The notes below the pieces were generated by a model that did no database searches, was not told the origin of the DNA, and saw only the letters and a program-made list of their open reading frames with translations. Positions 1 to 13,459 of a DNA stretch of 64,000 bases are shown piece by piece (the first letter of the stretch is position 1; every line of letters starts with the position of its first letter). The position numbers were made by a program, and so were the translations under genes. This DNA is from Paracidovorax anthurii (GTDB lineage Bacteria > Pseudomonadota > Gammaproteobacteria > Burkholderiales > Burkholderiaceae_C), in contig NZ_QLTA01000011.1 in the NCBI RefSeq assembly GCF_003269065.1, positions 52,249 to 116,248 on the forward strand. Direction: 5' to 3'.

Positions 1-1944
1 GCGCAGCCGCTCCCAGCACCAGGCGGCGGTGATGCGCAGCACGCTGTCGGCGAGGGCCGAGAGGTCGTCGGCCACCTGCTCGACGGTGATGCGCCGCTCC
101 ACGTCGCGCGCCAGGGTGCGGAAGGTCTCCGCGTGCTGCGCGCGGCGCAGCAGGTTGAGCAGGGCCTCGTCGTCGTCCTCGCCGGTGGAGCGCAGCGAGG
201 CGATGCGCAGGCCCAGCTCGCGCTCGAAGTCCTCGGCCACGAAGCGCTCGGACAGCAGCGCATCGCCCGCCAGCTCGTCGATCACGCCCGGGTGCTGCAG
301 CATGTAGCGCGCGGGCCATTGCGCGGCGCCCAGCAGGTGCATGAGGTGTTCATGCACCGAGGGGCGCTCCAGCAGCAGCGCCAGATAGCTTTCGCGGCGC
401 AGCAGCGGCTCCAGCCAGGCCACGAGGCGCACGGCGGCGTCTTCGTTGACGCGGCCCTCGGCCAGCCAGCGCGCCGTGCGCTGCACCAGCCGCAGCAGGC
501 GCGCCCGCGCCTCGTCGCGCAGCGCGGCCACGCGGGGATGGCCCTGCCACTCCGCCACGCGCTCGCGCACCTTCGGGGGGAGCTGCTCCAGCAGCGTGTC
601 GAGTTCGGGCACGGGGGCCTGCTGCGCGCGCGGGCCGCCGCAGCCGCCGCCGCTGCACTGCCGCTTGCCGGGGCCGCCGAGCAGGGTGTCGAACTCCTGC
701 GCCACCAGTTCGCGGTGGGCGTCGAGCTGGTGCAGGAAGGCGCAGCAGCCCAGGCCCAGCGTGGCGGCGATCCAGGCCAGGTCGTCGTCGCGCGTGGGCA
801 GCACGTGGGTCTGCTGGTCGTCCAGGTACTGGATGCGATGCTCCACGCGGCGCAGGAAGGTGTAGGCCTCGGCGAGCGCATCGGCGGTTTCCTGCGGCAT
901 GAGCCCGGCGCGCGCCAGGCGCTGCAGGGCCTCCAGCGTGGGTCGGCAGCGCAGTTCGGGGAACTGCCCGCCGCGCACCACCTGCAGCAACTGCACGGTG
1001 AACTCGATCTCGCGGATGCCGCCGCGCGAGAGCTTCACGTCGTTGGCGCGCTCGGGGTGGCCCGCGCTGCGCTTGGCGGCATGGTCCCGGATCTGGCGGT
1101 GCAGCGAGCGCAGCGATTCGAACACGCTGTAGTCGAGATAGCGGCGGAACACGAAGGGCAGCACCACCGCGCGCAGGCCCTGCACGGCCGGGTGGACGAG
1201 CCCGTCCAGCGGCGCGACGATGCGGCTCTTGAGCCACGCGAAGCGCTCCCACTCGCGGCCCTGCACCTGCAGGTAGTCTTCCAGCGCCGCGAGCGAGACG
1301 GCCGGCGGCCCGGAATTGCCGTTGGGCCGCAGGGCGAGGTCCATGCGGAAGACGAAGCCGTGCTCGGTGGTCTCGCCCACCAGGGCGTGGATGGCCTTCA
1401 CGGCCCGGCCGAAGTATTCCTGGTGCGAGATGCGGCCCCGGCCGCCGTCCACGCCGGCGGTGTCGCCGTCGTGCTCGTAGACGTAGATCAGGTCGATGTC
1501 GCTGGATACGTTCAACTCGCGCGCGCCGAGCTTGCCCATGCCCACGATCCAGAGCGCGACGGGCTGGCCCTCCGGGCCCACGGGGGCGCCGTGGCGCGCA
1601 TCGAGCTCCTGGCGGGCGTGGCGCAGGGCCTCGTCCAGGGCCAGCTCGGCCAGTTGGGTGGTGGCGCGGGTGATGTCGGAGAGCGGCGCGCCGTCCTCGC
1701 AATCCAGGCGGACCAGCCGCTCCATGAGCAGCTGGCGCAGCACGCGCAGGGCCGCGCCCGTGCCGTGCCCCAGCGCGCGCAGGGCCGCGAGGGCCTCGGC
1801 CATGGTCTGGCGGGTGGGCGCTCCCGGCGGCAGCAGGGGCAGCTCGGATGCATAGCGGCGCAGCAGCCGCTGGTGGAATCGGGAGTGGGCGGCGCCGGCG
1901 GCAGTGGCCGGGCGCGCGTCCGGGTCAGCGAACGGCGTGGACAT
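1..1944 (-). CDS. glnE: Bifunctional glutamine synthetase adenylyltransferase/deadenylase, 3' end outside window
   Basis: GlnE adds or removes AMP on glutamine synthetase in response to PII and glutamine, setting nitrogen assimilation. The reading frame is open from the ATG at 1944 to base 1, giving 648 residues of a protein that is usually about 900-950 long, so the second nucleotidyltransferase domain is missing. The first domain is clear: residues 135-153 read GMGKLGARELNVSSDIDLI, the family's signature with the metal-binding DxD at 149-151. The gene diverges from the yhdP-like gene across about 100 bp, which must hold both promoters. The ATG at 1944 is chosen because it begins a typical N-terminus (MSTPFADPD). 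Confidence 0.93.
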   Translation of the reverse strand, partial: MSTPFADPDARPATAAGAAHSRFHQRLLRRYASELPLLPPGAPTRQTMAEALAALRALGHGTGAALRVLRQLLMERLVRLDCEDGAPLSDITRATTQLAELALDEALRHARQELDARHGAPVGPEGQPVALWIVGMGKLGARELNVSSDIDLIYVYEHDGDTAGVDGGRGRISHQEYFGRAVKAIHALVGETTEHGFVFRMDLALRPNGNSGPPAVSLAALEDYLQVQGREWERFAWLKSRIVAPLDGLVHPAVQGLRAVVLPFVFRRYLDYSVFESLRSLHRQIRDHAAKRSAGHPERANDVKLSRGGIREIEFTVQLLQVVRGGQFPELRCRPTLEALQRLARAGLMPQETADALAEAYTFLRRVEHRIQYLDDQQTHVLPTRDDDLAWIAATLGLGCCAFLHQLDAHRELVAQEFDTLLGGPGKRQCSGGGCGGPRAQQAPVPELDTLLEQLPPKVRERVAEWQGHPRVAALRDEARARLLRLVQRTARWLAEGRVNEDAAVRLVAWLEPLLRRESYLALLLERPSVHEHLMHLLGAAQWPARYMLQHPGVIDELAGDALLSERFVAEDFERELGLRIASLRSTGEDDDEALLNLLRRAQHAETFRTLARDVERRITVEQVADDLSALADSVLRITAAWCWERLR

Positions 1945-2045
1945 ATGGCAAGCAAGAGGCTCCGAAAGCGTACATACCGACACCCTTTGGGGCTGAACCC
2001 CCATGGCGGGCGCGGGTCATAATTCCTGCCACATCCAAGCCCACC

Positions 2046-6337
<4,292 letters not shown>

Positions 6338-6341
<4 letters not shown>

Positions 6342-7156
6342 TGAAAGCCGCCGCATTGCAGATGGTCTCGGGCCTGCGGGTCCAGGACAACCTCGCGCAG
6401 GCCCGCCGCCTGCTGGAGGAGGCCGCCGCCCAGGGCGCCGAGCTGGCCGCGCTGCCCGAATACTTCTGCGCCATGGGCGCGCGCGACACCGACAAGCTGG
6501 CCCTGCGCGAGGCCTTCGGCGAGGGCCCCATCCAGGACTTCCTGGCCGGGGCCGCGCGCGATCTGGGCCTGTGGATCGTCGGCGGCACGCTGCCGCTGCG
6601 CTGCGACAGCGACCGCCACGTGCGCAACACCACGCTGGTCTTCTCGCCCGCGGGCGAATGCGTGGCGCGCTACGACAAGATCCACCTCTTCCGATTCGAC
6701 AACGGCCGCGAGCGCTTCGACGAGGCGGCGGTGATCGAGGCCGGCAGCGCGCCCGCGCGCTTCACGATGACCGCGCGCGACGGCAGCGCGTGGCGCGTGG
6801 GGCTGTCGGTGTGCTACGACCTGCGCTTTCCCGAGCTGTACCGCGCGCATGCCCGCGCGGGGGCCGACGTGCTGCTGGTGCCCAGCGCCTTCACCCACAC
6901 CACCGGCCAGGCGCACTGGGAGGTGCTGCTGCGCGCCCGCGCCGTGGAGAACCTGGCCTACGTGGTCGCGCCCGCCCAGGGCGGCGTGCACGAGAACGGG
7001 CGCCGCACCTGGGGCCACAGCATGGTGGTGGACCCCTGGGGCGCCATCCTGGACCAGCGCGCCGAGGGCGCGGGCGTGGTGGCCGGCACGCTGGACGCGG
7101 ACCGCCTGCGGGACGTGCGCGGGCAGTTGCCGGCGCTGGACCACCGCGTCCTGTGA
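6338..7156 (+). CDS. Carbon-nitrogen hydrolase, Nit2/omega-amidase-like
   Basis: A 272-residue nitrilase-superfamily enzyme with the full Glu-Lys-Cys triad: E41 in LPEYF, K114 in RYDKIHLF and C159 in SVCYDLRFPELYR. The sequence around the cysteine and the length resemble Nit2/omega-amidase or deaminated-glutathione amidase, which remove ammonia from alpha-keto amides; exact substrate unknown. It is cytoplasmic, with no signal peptide. The start ATG at 6338 overlaps the stop of the yhdP-like gene (ATGA), the usual partner of this family in beta- and gammaproteobacteria. A tandem second ATG at 6341 could also serve. The histidine kinase gene starts 7 bases after the stop, so the four genes 2046-9943 look like one transcription unit. 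Confidence 0.85.
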
Positions 7157-7163
7157 ACCCGCC

Positions 7164-9314
7164 GTGAGCGCCACGCCCCCCGCCGAAACCGAGGCACCCG
7201 CATCCGATGCGGGCACGGCCCCCGAGCCCGGGGCCGCCGCCCGGACGGTCGGCGGCCCCGGGCGCGGGCCCTGGCGGCACTGGCACATTGCCTGGCGGCG
7301 CTGGTCGCTCTGGACCGCCCTGGTGCTGCTGGTCGCGGGCATGCTGGTCACCCAGGTGTGGCTCGCGGGGCGCTACGAGGCCACCGAGGTGCAGAACCGC
7401 CTGGACCGCGACGCGGCCGATGCCGTGGCCGACATCCGCACGGGCTTCGCGCACAACCTGCAGAGCCTGCAGGCGCTGCAGGCGGGCGACCCGGACACCG
7501 CGAGCTGGGAGACCCGGGCCGGCCAGCTGCTGGGCGTGCGCCGCGAACTCGTGCGCATCGAATGGCGCGAGCCCTCGCTGCGCGTGCGCGCGCATGTCGA
7601 GACGCCCTACCGCCCCGTGCAGTGGGACAACGAGGCGCGCAGCGGCACGCACTCCAACACGGCGCTGGCCTGCGGCAACGCGCGGCGCGTGGGCGGGCCC
7701 TCGTATTCGGGCAGCTACTACCAGCCGCTGGGCGACGGGCGGGGCACCGAGATGATGGAGCTGTGCATTCCGCTTTCGCAGGAAGGGCAGAACACCGGCT
7801 ATCTCGTGGCCACCTATTCGCTGCAGAACGTGCTGGTGGAGCTGGTGGTGCCCAGCCTCAAGCGCGGCCAGGAGGTTTCCTTCACCGAGGCCGACGGCAC
7901 GCGCCTGGCCATGATCGGCGCGAACCGGCGCGGCACGCGCATGTTCAGCACGCAGCAGCTCTTCGATCTGCCGGGGGGCGCGCTGGTGTTGCGCATGGAC
8001 AGCTGGCACAGCGCCCCCAGCGTGTTCCCCAACGTGCTCACGGCGCTGGTCACGGCCATGTCGATCGCGCTGATCACGGTGCTGGTGGTGCTGGTGCGCG
8101 ACAACCGCCGCCGGCTGCGCGCGGAGCGCGATCTGGGCGATGCGCTGGCCTTCCGCAAGGCCATGGAGGATTCGCTCGTCACCGGCCTGCGCGCGCGCGA
8201 CCTGCAGGGGCGCATCACCTACGTGAACCCGGCCTTCTGCGAGATGGTGGGGTTCCCGGCGCCGGAGCTGCTGGGCCAGGCCGACCGCCTGCCCTACTGG
8301 CCGCCGGAATTCGCCGACGAGTACCTGCGCCGGCAGCGGGGCCGGCTCTCGGGGCGCCAGCCGCCGCCGCGCGAGGGCTACGAATCGACCTTCATGCGCA
8401 AGGACGGCACGCGCTTTCCGGTGCTGATCTTCGAGGCGCCGCTCATCAACGCGCAGGGCCTGCACACGGGCTGGATGAGCGCGTTCCTCGACGTGAGCGA
8501 GCAGCGCCGCATCGAAGAACTTTCGCGCGCCTCGCAGGAGCGCCTGCAGGCCACGGCGCGGCTGGCCACGGTGGGCGAGATGGCCTCGCTGCTGAGCCAC
8601 GAGTTGAACCAGCCGCTCGCGGCCATCGCGAGCTATGCCTCCGGCTCGCTCAATCTGCTGGGCGCCCCGGGCGCGCCGCACCCCGCCGAGCCACCGGCCA
8701 CCCATCTGCCGGACGTGCGCGTGGCGCTGCAGCGCATCGCCCAGCAGGCCGAGCGTGCGGGGCGCGTCATCAAGAGCGTGCACGACTTCGTGCGCCGCCG
8801 CGACCAGACGCGCGAGCCCGTGGCCGCGGGCGATCTGCTGGAGGCCGTGCTGCCCCTCATCCGCCTGCAGGCCCGCAAGCTGGGCGTGCAGATCCGCCTG
8901 GCCGTGGAGCCGCCGCTGCCCAAGGTGCTGTGCGACCGCACGATGGTCGAGCAGGTGCTGCTCAACCTCGCGCGCAACTCCATGCAGGCCATGGACGAGC
9001 CCGGCACGCCCCAGCGGCTCCTGGAGCTGCGCGTGCGGCGCGCGGCCTCCAACGCGCAGAACGCGTGGATCGAGTTCCAGGTGATCGACGGCGGCCCGGG
9101 CATCCCGCCCGACGTGGGCGCCAAGCTGTTCACGCCCTTCTTCACCACCCGCGCCGAGGGCATGGGGCTGGGCCTGAGCCTGTGCCGCACCGTGGTCGAG
9201 CAGCATGGCGGCTTCCTGGGCCATGAGCCCCATGCGCCGCGTGGTACGGTATTCACTTTCACCCTGCCGGCCTGCCCCGTGGCCGGCGCAGAACCCGAAG
9301 AAACCGCCGCCTGA
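7164..9314 (+). CDS. Membrane PAS sensor histidine kinase (DctS/FixL type)
   Basis: About 716 residues. A membrane helix near residues 50-70 and a second near 290-313 enclose a roughly 220-residue periplasmic sensor region. A PAS domain follows (about 340-440), then the H-box with H479 in LLSHELNQPLAAIASY and an HATPase with N, G1 and G2 boxes (LARNSMQAM; IDGGPGIP; GMGLGLSLC). The FixJ-type regulator is fused by an ATGA overlap at 9314, so they are a pair. Similar pairs in Comamonadaceae and Rhodobacter (DctS/DctR) control C4-dicarboxylate uptake, but no transporter lies next to this one, so the signal is open. The start is the GTG at 7164, because the open frame upstream lies inside the nitrilase gene. 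Confidence 0.85.
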   Translation: MSATPPAETEAPASDAGTAPEPGAAARTVGGPGRGPWRHWHIAWRRWSLWTALVLLVAGMLVTQVWLAGRYEATEVQNRLDRDAADAVADIRTGFAHNLQSLQALQAGDPDTASWETRAGQLLGVRRELVRIEWREPSLRVRAHVETPYRPVQWDNEARSGTHSNTALACGNARRVGGPSYSGSYYQPLGDGRGTEMMELCIPLSQEGQNTGYLVATYSLQNVLVELVVPSLKRGQEVSFTEADGTRLAMIGANRRGTRMFSTQQLFDLPGGALVLRMDSWHSAPSVFPNVLTALVTAMSIALITVLVVLVRDNRRRLRAERDLGDALAFRKAMEDSLVTGLRARDLQGRITYVNPAFCEMVGFPAPELLGQADRLPYWPPEFADEYLRRQRGRLSGRQPPPREGYESTFMRKDGTRFPVLIFEAPLINAQGLHTGWMSAFLDVSEQRRIEELSRASQERLQATARLATVGEMASLLSHELNQPLAAIASYASGSLNLLGAPGAPHPAEPPATHLPDVRVALQRIAQQAERAGRVIKSVHDFVRRRDQTREPVAAGDLLEAVLPLIRLQARKLGVQIRLAVEPPLPKVLCDRTMVEQVLLNLARNSMQAMDEPGTPQRLLELRVRRAASNAQNAWIEFQVIDGGPGIPPDVGAKLFTPFFTTRAEGMGLGLSLCRTVVEQHGGFLGHEPHAPRGTVFTFTLPACPVAGAEPEETAA

Positions 9315-9943
9315 TGGAACCCGTCTCCAACGCCACCGTGTACATCGTGGACGACGACGCCGGCGTGCGCGAAGCGCTCGCCTGGCTGCTGCGCTCGCGC
9401 CGCGTGCCCAGCGAGTCGTTCGACAGCGCCGAGGCCTTCGAGGCCATGCTCGCCAACGCGCCGCTGCCGCGCCACCCCTGCTGCCTGCTGCTGGACGTGC
9501 GCATGCCCGGCATGAGCGGGCTGGCGCTGTTCGAGCGCCTCGCCGAGCGCCGGCTCATCGAGGCCATGCCGGTCATCTTCCTCACCGGCCATGCCGACGT
9601 GCCCACGGCCGTGGCCACGGTCAAGCGCGGCGCCTTCGATTTCTGCGAGAAGCCCTTCTCGGACAACCTGCTGGTGGACCGCATCGAGCAGGCCCTGGCG
9701 CAGTCCGCGGGCCATCTCGCGGAGGTGCTGCAGCGCAGCGACCTGCAGCACCGGCTGGCCGAACTCACCGAGCGCGAGCGCGACGTGATGCGCCTCGTGG
9801 TCGAGGGCCTGCCCAACAAGCTCATCGCCGATCAACTCGACATCAGCGTGCGCACGGTGGAGGTCCACCGCGCGCGCGTGTTCGACAAGATGCAGGTGAA
9901 ATCGGCCGTGGAGCTGGCGAACCTGCTGCGCGCGGCGGACTGA
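9314..9943 (+). CDS. FixJ/DctR-family response regulator (receiver plus LuxR HTH)
   Basis: 209 residues. The receiver domain has the acidic pocket DDD at 13-15, phospho-acceptor D61 in LLLDVRMPGMSG, T91 in FLTGHAD and K113 in CEKPF. The LuxR-type helix-turn-helix is near residues 140-200 (LTERERDVMRLVVEGLPNK). This is the FixJ/DctR layout, a transcriptional activator phosphorylated by the kinase encoded immediately upstream, with which it overlaps by four bases. Stop at 9943; the convergent OmpA-like gene ends 15 bases further on. Confidence 0.88.
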   Translation: MEPVSNATVYIVDDDAGVREALAWLLRSRRVPSESFDSAEAFEAMLANAPLPRHPCCLLLDVRMPGMSGLALFERLAERRLIEAMPVIFLTGHADVPTAVATVKRGAFDFCEKPFSDNLLVDRIEQALAQSAGHLAEVLQRSDLQHRLAELTERERDVMRLVVEGLPNKLIADQLDISVRTVEVHRARVFDKMQVKSAVELANLLRAAD

Positions 9944-9958
9944 GCGCCGGCGCGCCCG

Positions 9959-10609
9959 TCAGCCGGGCCGGCGTTCGCCCACGAAGATCTCCACGCGGCG
10001 GTTGTGCGCGCGGCCTTCGGCGGTGTCGTTCGATGCGATCGGCTGGCGCGAGCCGCGGCCCTCGACCTGGATGTGGCCCCCGTTCGCGCCGCGCGCCGCG
10101 AGGTAGTTGCGGGTGCTGGTCGCGCGGTCGAGCGACAGCGGGTTGTTGATGGCGTCGCTGCCGGTGGAGTCGGTGTGGCCGACGATGCGCACCTCGGCGT
10201 TGGGGTTGTTGCGCAGGCCTTCGGCGAAGCGGTCCAGCACGGGCGCGAAGTTGGGCTGGATGTCGGAGCGGTTCACCGCGAACGAGATGTCGCTCGGGAT
10301 GTCGAGCTTGAGCTGGTTGTCGGGCGTCTGCGTGACCACCACGCCCGTGCCCTGCGTGACCTGCTGCATCTCCTGCTTCTGGCGCTCCATGTGCTGCGAC
10401 CAGATGTAGGTGCCGAGCGCGCCCACGCCGGCGCCCACCACGGCGCCCGTGCCGGCGTGGCCGCCCGTGGCCGAGCCCAGGACGGCGCCGGCCACGGCGC
10501 CCACGCCCGCGCCGGTGGCGGTGCGGCGCTCGGTGTCGGTCATGTTGGCGCAGCCGGTGGCGAGCAGCGCTGCGGCGGTGGCGCCGATGAGGATTCGGGG
10601 TGTGCGCAT
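9959..10609 (-). CDS. OmpA-family lipoprotein with glycine-zipper segment
   Basis: 216 residues. A lipoprotein signal peptide ends at C20 (LLATGC). A Gly/Ala-rich glycine-zipper segment follows near residues 30-65 (GAVAGAVLGSATGG). The C-terminal OmpA-like peptidoglycan-binding domain (about 100-215) contains the typical IVGHTDSTGS and NRRVEIFV stretches. It is likely an outer-membrane lipoprotein that tethers peptidoglycan, like YiaD. The start is the ATG at 10609, 7 bases after an AGGAG ribosome-binding site; the longer open frame upstream lacks coding character. Confidence 0.88.
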   Translation of the reverse strand: MRTPRILIGATAAALLATGCANMTDTERRTATGAGVGAVAGAVLGSATGGHAGTGAVVGAGVGALGTYIWSQHMERQKQEMQQVTQGTGVVVTQTPDNQLKLDIPSDISFAVNRSDIQPNFAPVLDRFAEGLRNNPNAEVRIVGHTDSTGSDAINNPLSLDRATSTRNYLAARGANGGHIQVEGRGSRQPIASNDTAEGRAHNRRVEIFVGERRPG

Positions 10610-10808
10610 GGCGGAACTCCTGTTCGTGTGGTTGTCGAGAGAGGGACGGGACGAGGGCAAAAGAACCGGGGCGGTGCACGGTGCCCGGGCGGCCCGGGTT
10701 CCGGGGGCGCCACGGCCGCGCATCCGTGCTCCGGTTCGGCCAGCGGTTGTCTCACGGTTTCGCCCGGCGATGCCGCAGCCGATGCCGCCAGACCGTGCAG
10801 GCCGTGTC

Positions 10809-10964
10809 CTACCCGCCGCTGGAGCCGGGGGGCGGCGGCGGCCCGGGGGGCTGGCTGTCCTGCGGCGGCAGTTCGCCCCGGCGGCGGCCCGAGAACATGG
10901 TCCACCACACGATGGCCACCAGCACGGCGAGCGCGAGCAATGCTTCAAGCAAAATCAGCCCCAT
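10809..10964 (-). CDS. 51-residue single-pass membrane protein, unknown function
   Basis: A short gene, easily missed, encoding one strong hydrophobic helix (residues 2-22, GLILLEALLALAVLVAIVWW), an Arg-rich positive patch (RRR at 27-29) and a Pro-rich tail. A good GGAGG ribosome-binding site lies 9 bases before the ATG at 10964, which supports real translation. Its start codon overlaps the mltA start codon on the opposite strand (bases 10962-10965), so the two genes are read head to head with no intergenic space. I do not recognise a family. Confidence 0.6.
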   Translation of the reverse strand: MGLILLEALLALAVLVAIVWWTMFSGRRRGELPPQDSQPPGPPPPPGSSGG

Positions 10965-12126
10965 GAACTTCCGCCTCCTGCGCCTGGTGACAACGGCGCT
11001 GATTGTAGGAACGCTGGTGGCGTGCTCCACCCGGCCCCTGCCTCCCCCCTCCGCCCTACCGGGCCCCATGGTCACCCTGCCGCAGGGGCCCGCCGCGCCC
11101 CTGCCGCTGGAGCCGGGCGGCCCCCTGCCCCCGCCGATGGCCCAGCCCAAGAGCCGCTGGATTCCCGTGCACTGGGCCGAGCTGCCCGGCTTCACGAGCG
11201 ATGCGCTGCACGAGGCCTGGAATGCCTGGGTGCGCAGCTGCGAGCGCCCCCCGCCGGCCTTCGCCGCCCTGTGCCCCGAGGTGCGGCGCCTCACGATCGC
11301 CACGCCCGAGGAGCAGCGCGAGTGGATGGTCGCCCGTCTGCAGCCCTACCGCATCGAGGCGCCGGACGGCAGCGCGGACGGCCTGCTCACGAGCTACTAC
11401 GAGCCCTACCTCGACGCCTCGCGCACGCCGGGCAACGGCTACACCGTGCCGCTGCACGGCCTGCCGGCGGGCTACGGCGCGCGCAAGCCCTGGTACACGC
11501 GCCAGCAGATCGACACCCTGCCGGAGGCCCAGGCCGCGCTGGCGGGCCGCGAGATCGCCTGGGTGCGCGATCCGGTCGAGGCGCTGGTGGTGCACATCCA
11601 GGGCTCGGGGCGCCTGCGCATCCAGGAGCCCGACGGCTCGGTGCGCCTGGCGCGCGTGGCCTTCGCCGGCACCAACGACCAGCCCTACCAGAGCGTGGGC
11701 CGCTGGCTGCTCGACCAGGGGCTGGTGCGCGATGCCACCTGGCCCGGCATCCGCGCCTGGACGCTGCAGAACCCGCAGCGCGTGCAGGAGATGCTCTGGG
11801 CCAACCCGCGCTACGTGTTCTTCCGCGAGGAGCCGCTCTCGCCCCTGGACGCGGCCTTCGGCCCGCGCGGCGCGCAGGGCGTGCCGCTCACCCCGGGCCG
11901 CTCCATCGCCGTGGACCGGCAGAGCATTCCCTACGGCACGCCGGTGTGGCTGGCCTCGGGCGGCCCCACGGCGCAGCTGCAGCGGCTGGTGCTGGCGCAG
12001 GACACGGGCTCGGCCATCCTCGGCGCGGTGCGCGCCGACTACTTCGCGGGCTGGGGCCCGGAGGCGGGCGAGCTGGCCGGGAGGCTCAAGCAGGGGCTGC
12101 GGCTGTGGGCGCTGTGGCCGCGGTGA
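10963..12126 (+). CDS. mltA: Membrane-bound lytic murein transglycosylase A
   Basis: 387 residues. The lipoprotein signal ends at C21 (LVAC). MltA cleaves the MurNAc-GlcNAc bond of peptidoglycan from the outer membrane's inner face. The family's features are present: LLTSYYEPYLDAS near residues 144-156, VVHIQGSGRLRI near 210-220, and the double-psi beta-barrel end with the likely catalytic Asp at 347 in AQDTGSAILGAVRADYF. The start at 10963 is the first ATG that gives the lipobox signal. No clear ribosome-binding site precedes it, since the upstream bases belong to the antisense small membrane gene. Confidence 0.9.
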   Translation: MNFRLLRLVTTALIVGTLVACSTRPLPPPSALPGPMVTLPQGPAAPLPLEPGGPLPPPMAQPKSRWIPVHWAELPGFTSDALHEAWNAWVRSCERPPPAFAALCPEVRRLTIATPEEQREWMVARLQPYRIEAPDGSADGLLTSYYEPYLDASRTPGNGYTVPLHGLPAGYGARKPWYTRQQIDTLPEAQAALAGREIAWVRDPVEALVVHIQGSGRLRIQEPDGSVRLARVAFAGTNDQPYQSVGRWLLDQGLVRDATWPGIRAWTLQNPQRVQEMLWANPRYVFFREEPLSPLDAAFGPRGAQGVPLTPGRSIAVDRQSIPYGTPVWLASGGPTAQLQRLVLAQDTGSAILGAVRADYFAGWGPEAGELAGRLKQGLRLWALWPR

Positions 12127-12209
12127 GCCCTGCGGCTTCGCCGGATTTCTGCCCCGCGCGAATCGTGTAGTCTGCCTTTCCCAAAACACCATCCAGGGAA
12201 GGAGAACCG

Positions 12210-13403
12210 ATGACACCCCTCCGCGCAGCCATCCTCCATGCGGCCGCGCTGCTCGCATGCAGCGCGGCGTTTGCCCAGACGCCACCCGCCGCCGGCCCCG
12301 TCCTGCGCCCCGACACCACCGCGCGCTTCATCCCCTTCGTGTTCCCCAGGGGCGAGCGGCCTGCACCCATGACCCTCGCGCCCCAGCTGGCCTTCGAGGT
12401 TCGCATGCCGCCGGATGCCCGCGTGCCCGCGCCTGCGCGGTCCTTCACCGTCACCATGGACACCGGCTCCACCGGCGTGGTGATCTCCGCCGTCGATCTG
12501 CCCGGCTATTCGCGCAACGAAGAGGCCCGGCCGGCCAACCTGGGCTGGGAATTCCTCTCCAGCAGCAAGCGGCTGTGGATCGGCCACTGGGTGGTGCGCG
12601 ATCTGGCGTTCCGCGATGCCTCGGGCGGCGAGGTGGTGGCCCGCGTCCCGGTGCTCGCGGTCGAGAAGGAGATGATCTGCCCGGGCTGGAGCGAGAAGGC
12701 CAACCGGCCCGACTGCGAGAAGCCCACGAGCACCACCGAGAGCCCGGGCGGCATCGCCTACATGGGCGTGGGCTTCGGGCGCGAGCACGACGGCCAGCCG
12801 CAGGGCACGCCCGACAAGAATCCGCTGCTCAACATCGCCGCCATCGACGGCCAGCCCGCGCCCAAGGGCACGGTGCACGGCGGCTACATCGTGACGAAGT
12901 ACGGGGTGCACGCGGGCCTCACGACCGCCAACGCCGAAGGTTTCCGGTCCGTGAAGCTGCAGCCGGGCAGCCTGCTCGCGAACGGCGAGCCGGCCTCCAC
13001 CGACCCGCGCGACTGGCAGCAGGCCACCATGGCCGTCTCGGTGAACGGCGGCGCGCCCGAGGCCGGCCCCGTGCTGGTGGACACCGGCATCGCGCAGATG
13101 TACCTCACGGTCGCCGATCCGTCCGCGCTGCCGACGAAGGAGATCCCCAACCCCAGCCGCAAGGGCCGGACCGCCACGGGCCTGAAGGAAGGCACCCCGG
13201 TGCAGGTGATGTTCCCCGGCGCGCAGGCGCCCGTGGCGCAGTACGACTTCCGCGTGGGCGACGCCGCCGCGCCCCAGGCCGTGCTCGTGAACAAGCCGGG
13301 CAGCCCGGCCTCCGTGAACACCGGGCGGCACATGCTGCGGCAGTACGACGTGCTGTTCGATGCCGAGGGCGGCTGGTTCGGGCTGCGCGCGTCGCGGCGG
13401 TGA
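12210..13403 (+). CDS. Secreted pepsin-like aspartic protease candidate (family A1-like)
   Basis: 397 residues with a Sec signal peptide (cleavage likely after AFA at about 22; a weak lipobox LLAC at 14-17 is an alternative). Two DTG motifs lie 207 residues apart: D84 in VTMDTGSTGVVIS and D291 in VLVDTGIAQMYLT. After the first comes GGIAYMGVGF, matching the hydrophobic-hydrophobic-Gly element of pepsins. Near the end MLRQYDVLFDAEGGWFGL resembles the pepsin C-terminal strand before the last Gly. Together these suggest a two-lobed pepsin fold, rare in bacteria. A strong GGAAGGAG site lies upstream of the ATG. It stands alone after mltA. If D291 is not catalytic it could be a non-enzymatic relative. 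Confidence 0.6.
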   Translation: MTPLRAAILHAAALLACSAAFAQTPPAAGPVLRPDTTARFIPFVFPRGERPAPMTLAPQLAFEVRMPPDARVPAPARSFTVTMDTGSTGVVISAVDLPGYSRNEEARPANLGWEFLSSSKRLWIGHWVVRDLAFRDASGGEVVARVPVLAVEKEMICPGWSEKANRPDCEKPTSTTESPGGIAYMGVGFGREHDGQPQGTPDKNPLLNIAAIDGQPAPKGTVHGGYIVTKYGVHAGLTTANAEGFRSVKLQPGSLLANGEPASTDPRDWQQATMAVSVNGGAPEAGPVLVDTGIAQMYLTVADPSALPTKEIPNPSRKGRTATGLKEGTPVQVMFPGAQAPVAQYDFRVGDAAAPQAVLVNKPGSPASVNTGRHMLRQYDVLFDAEGGWFGLRASRR

Positions 13404-13420
13404 GCGGTTCGGCGGCAGGG

Positions 13421-13459
13421 GGCGTGCGCGCCCGGCCTTCTGCGGGCCGCGCGCACGCC
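13421..13459. terminator. Long GC-rich hairpin between convergent genes
   Basis: GGCGTGCGCGC at 13421-13431 pairs perfectly with GCGCGCACGCC at 13449-13459, an 11-bp stem with further partial pairing inside the 17-base loop. It lies between the stops of the protease gene and the effector gene, and could terminate both. There is no T-run on either side, so intrinsic termination is uncertain. Confidence 0.4.
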
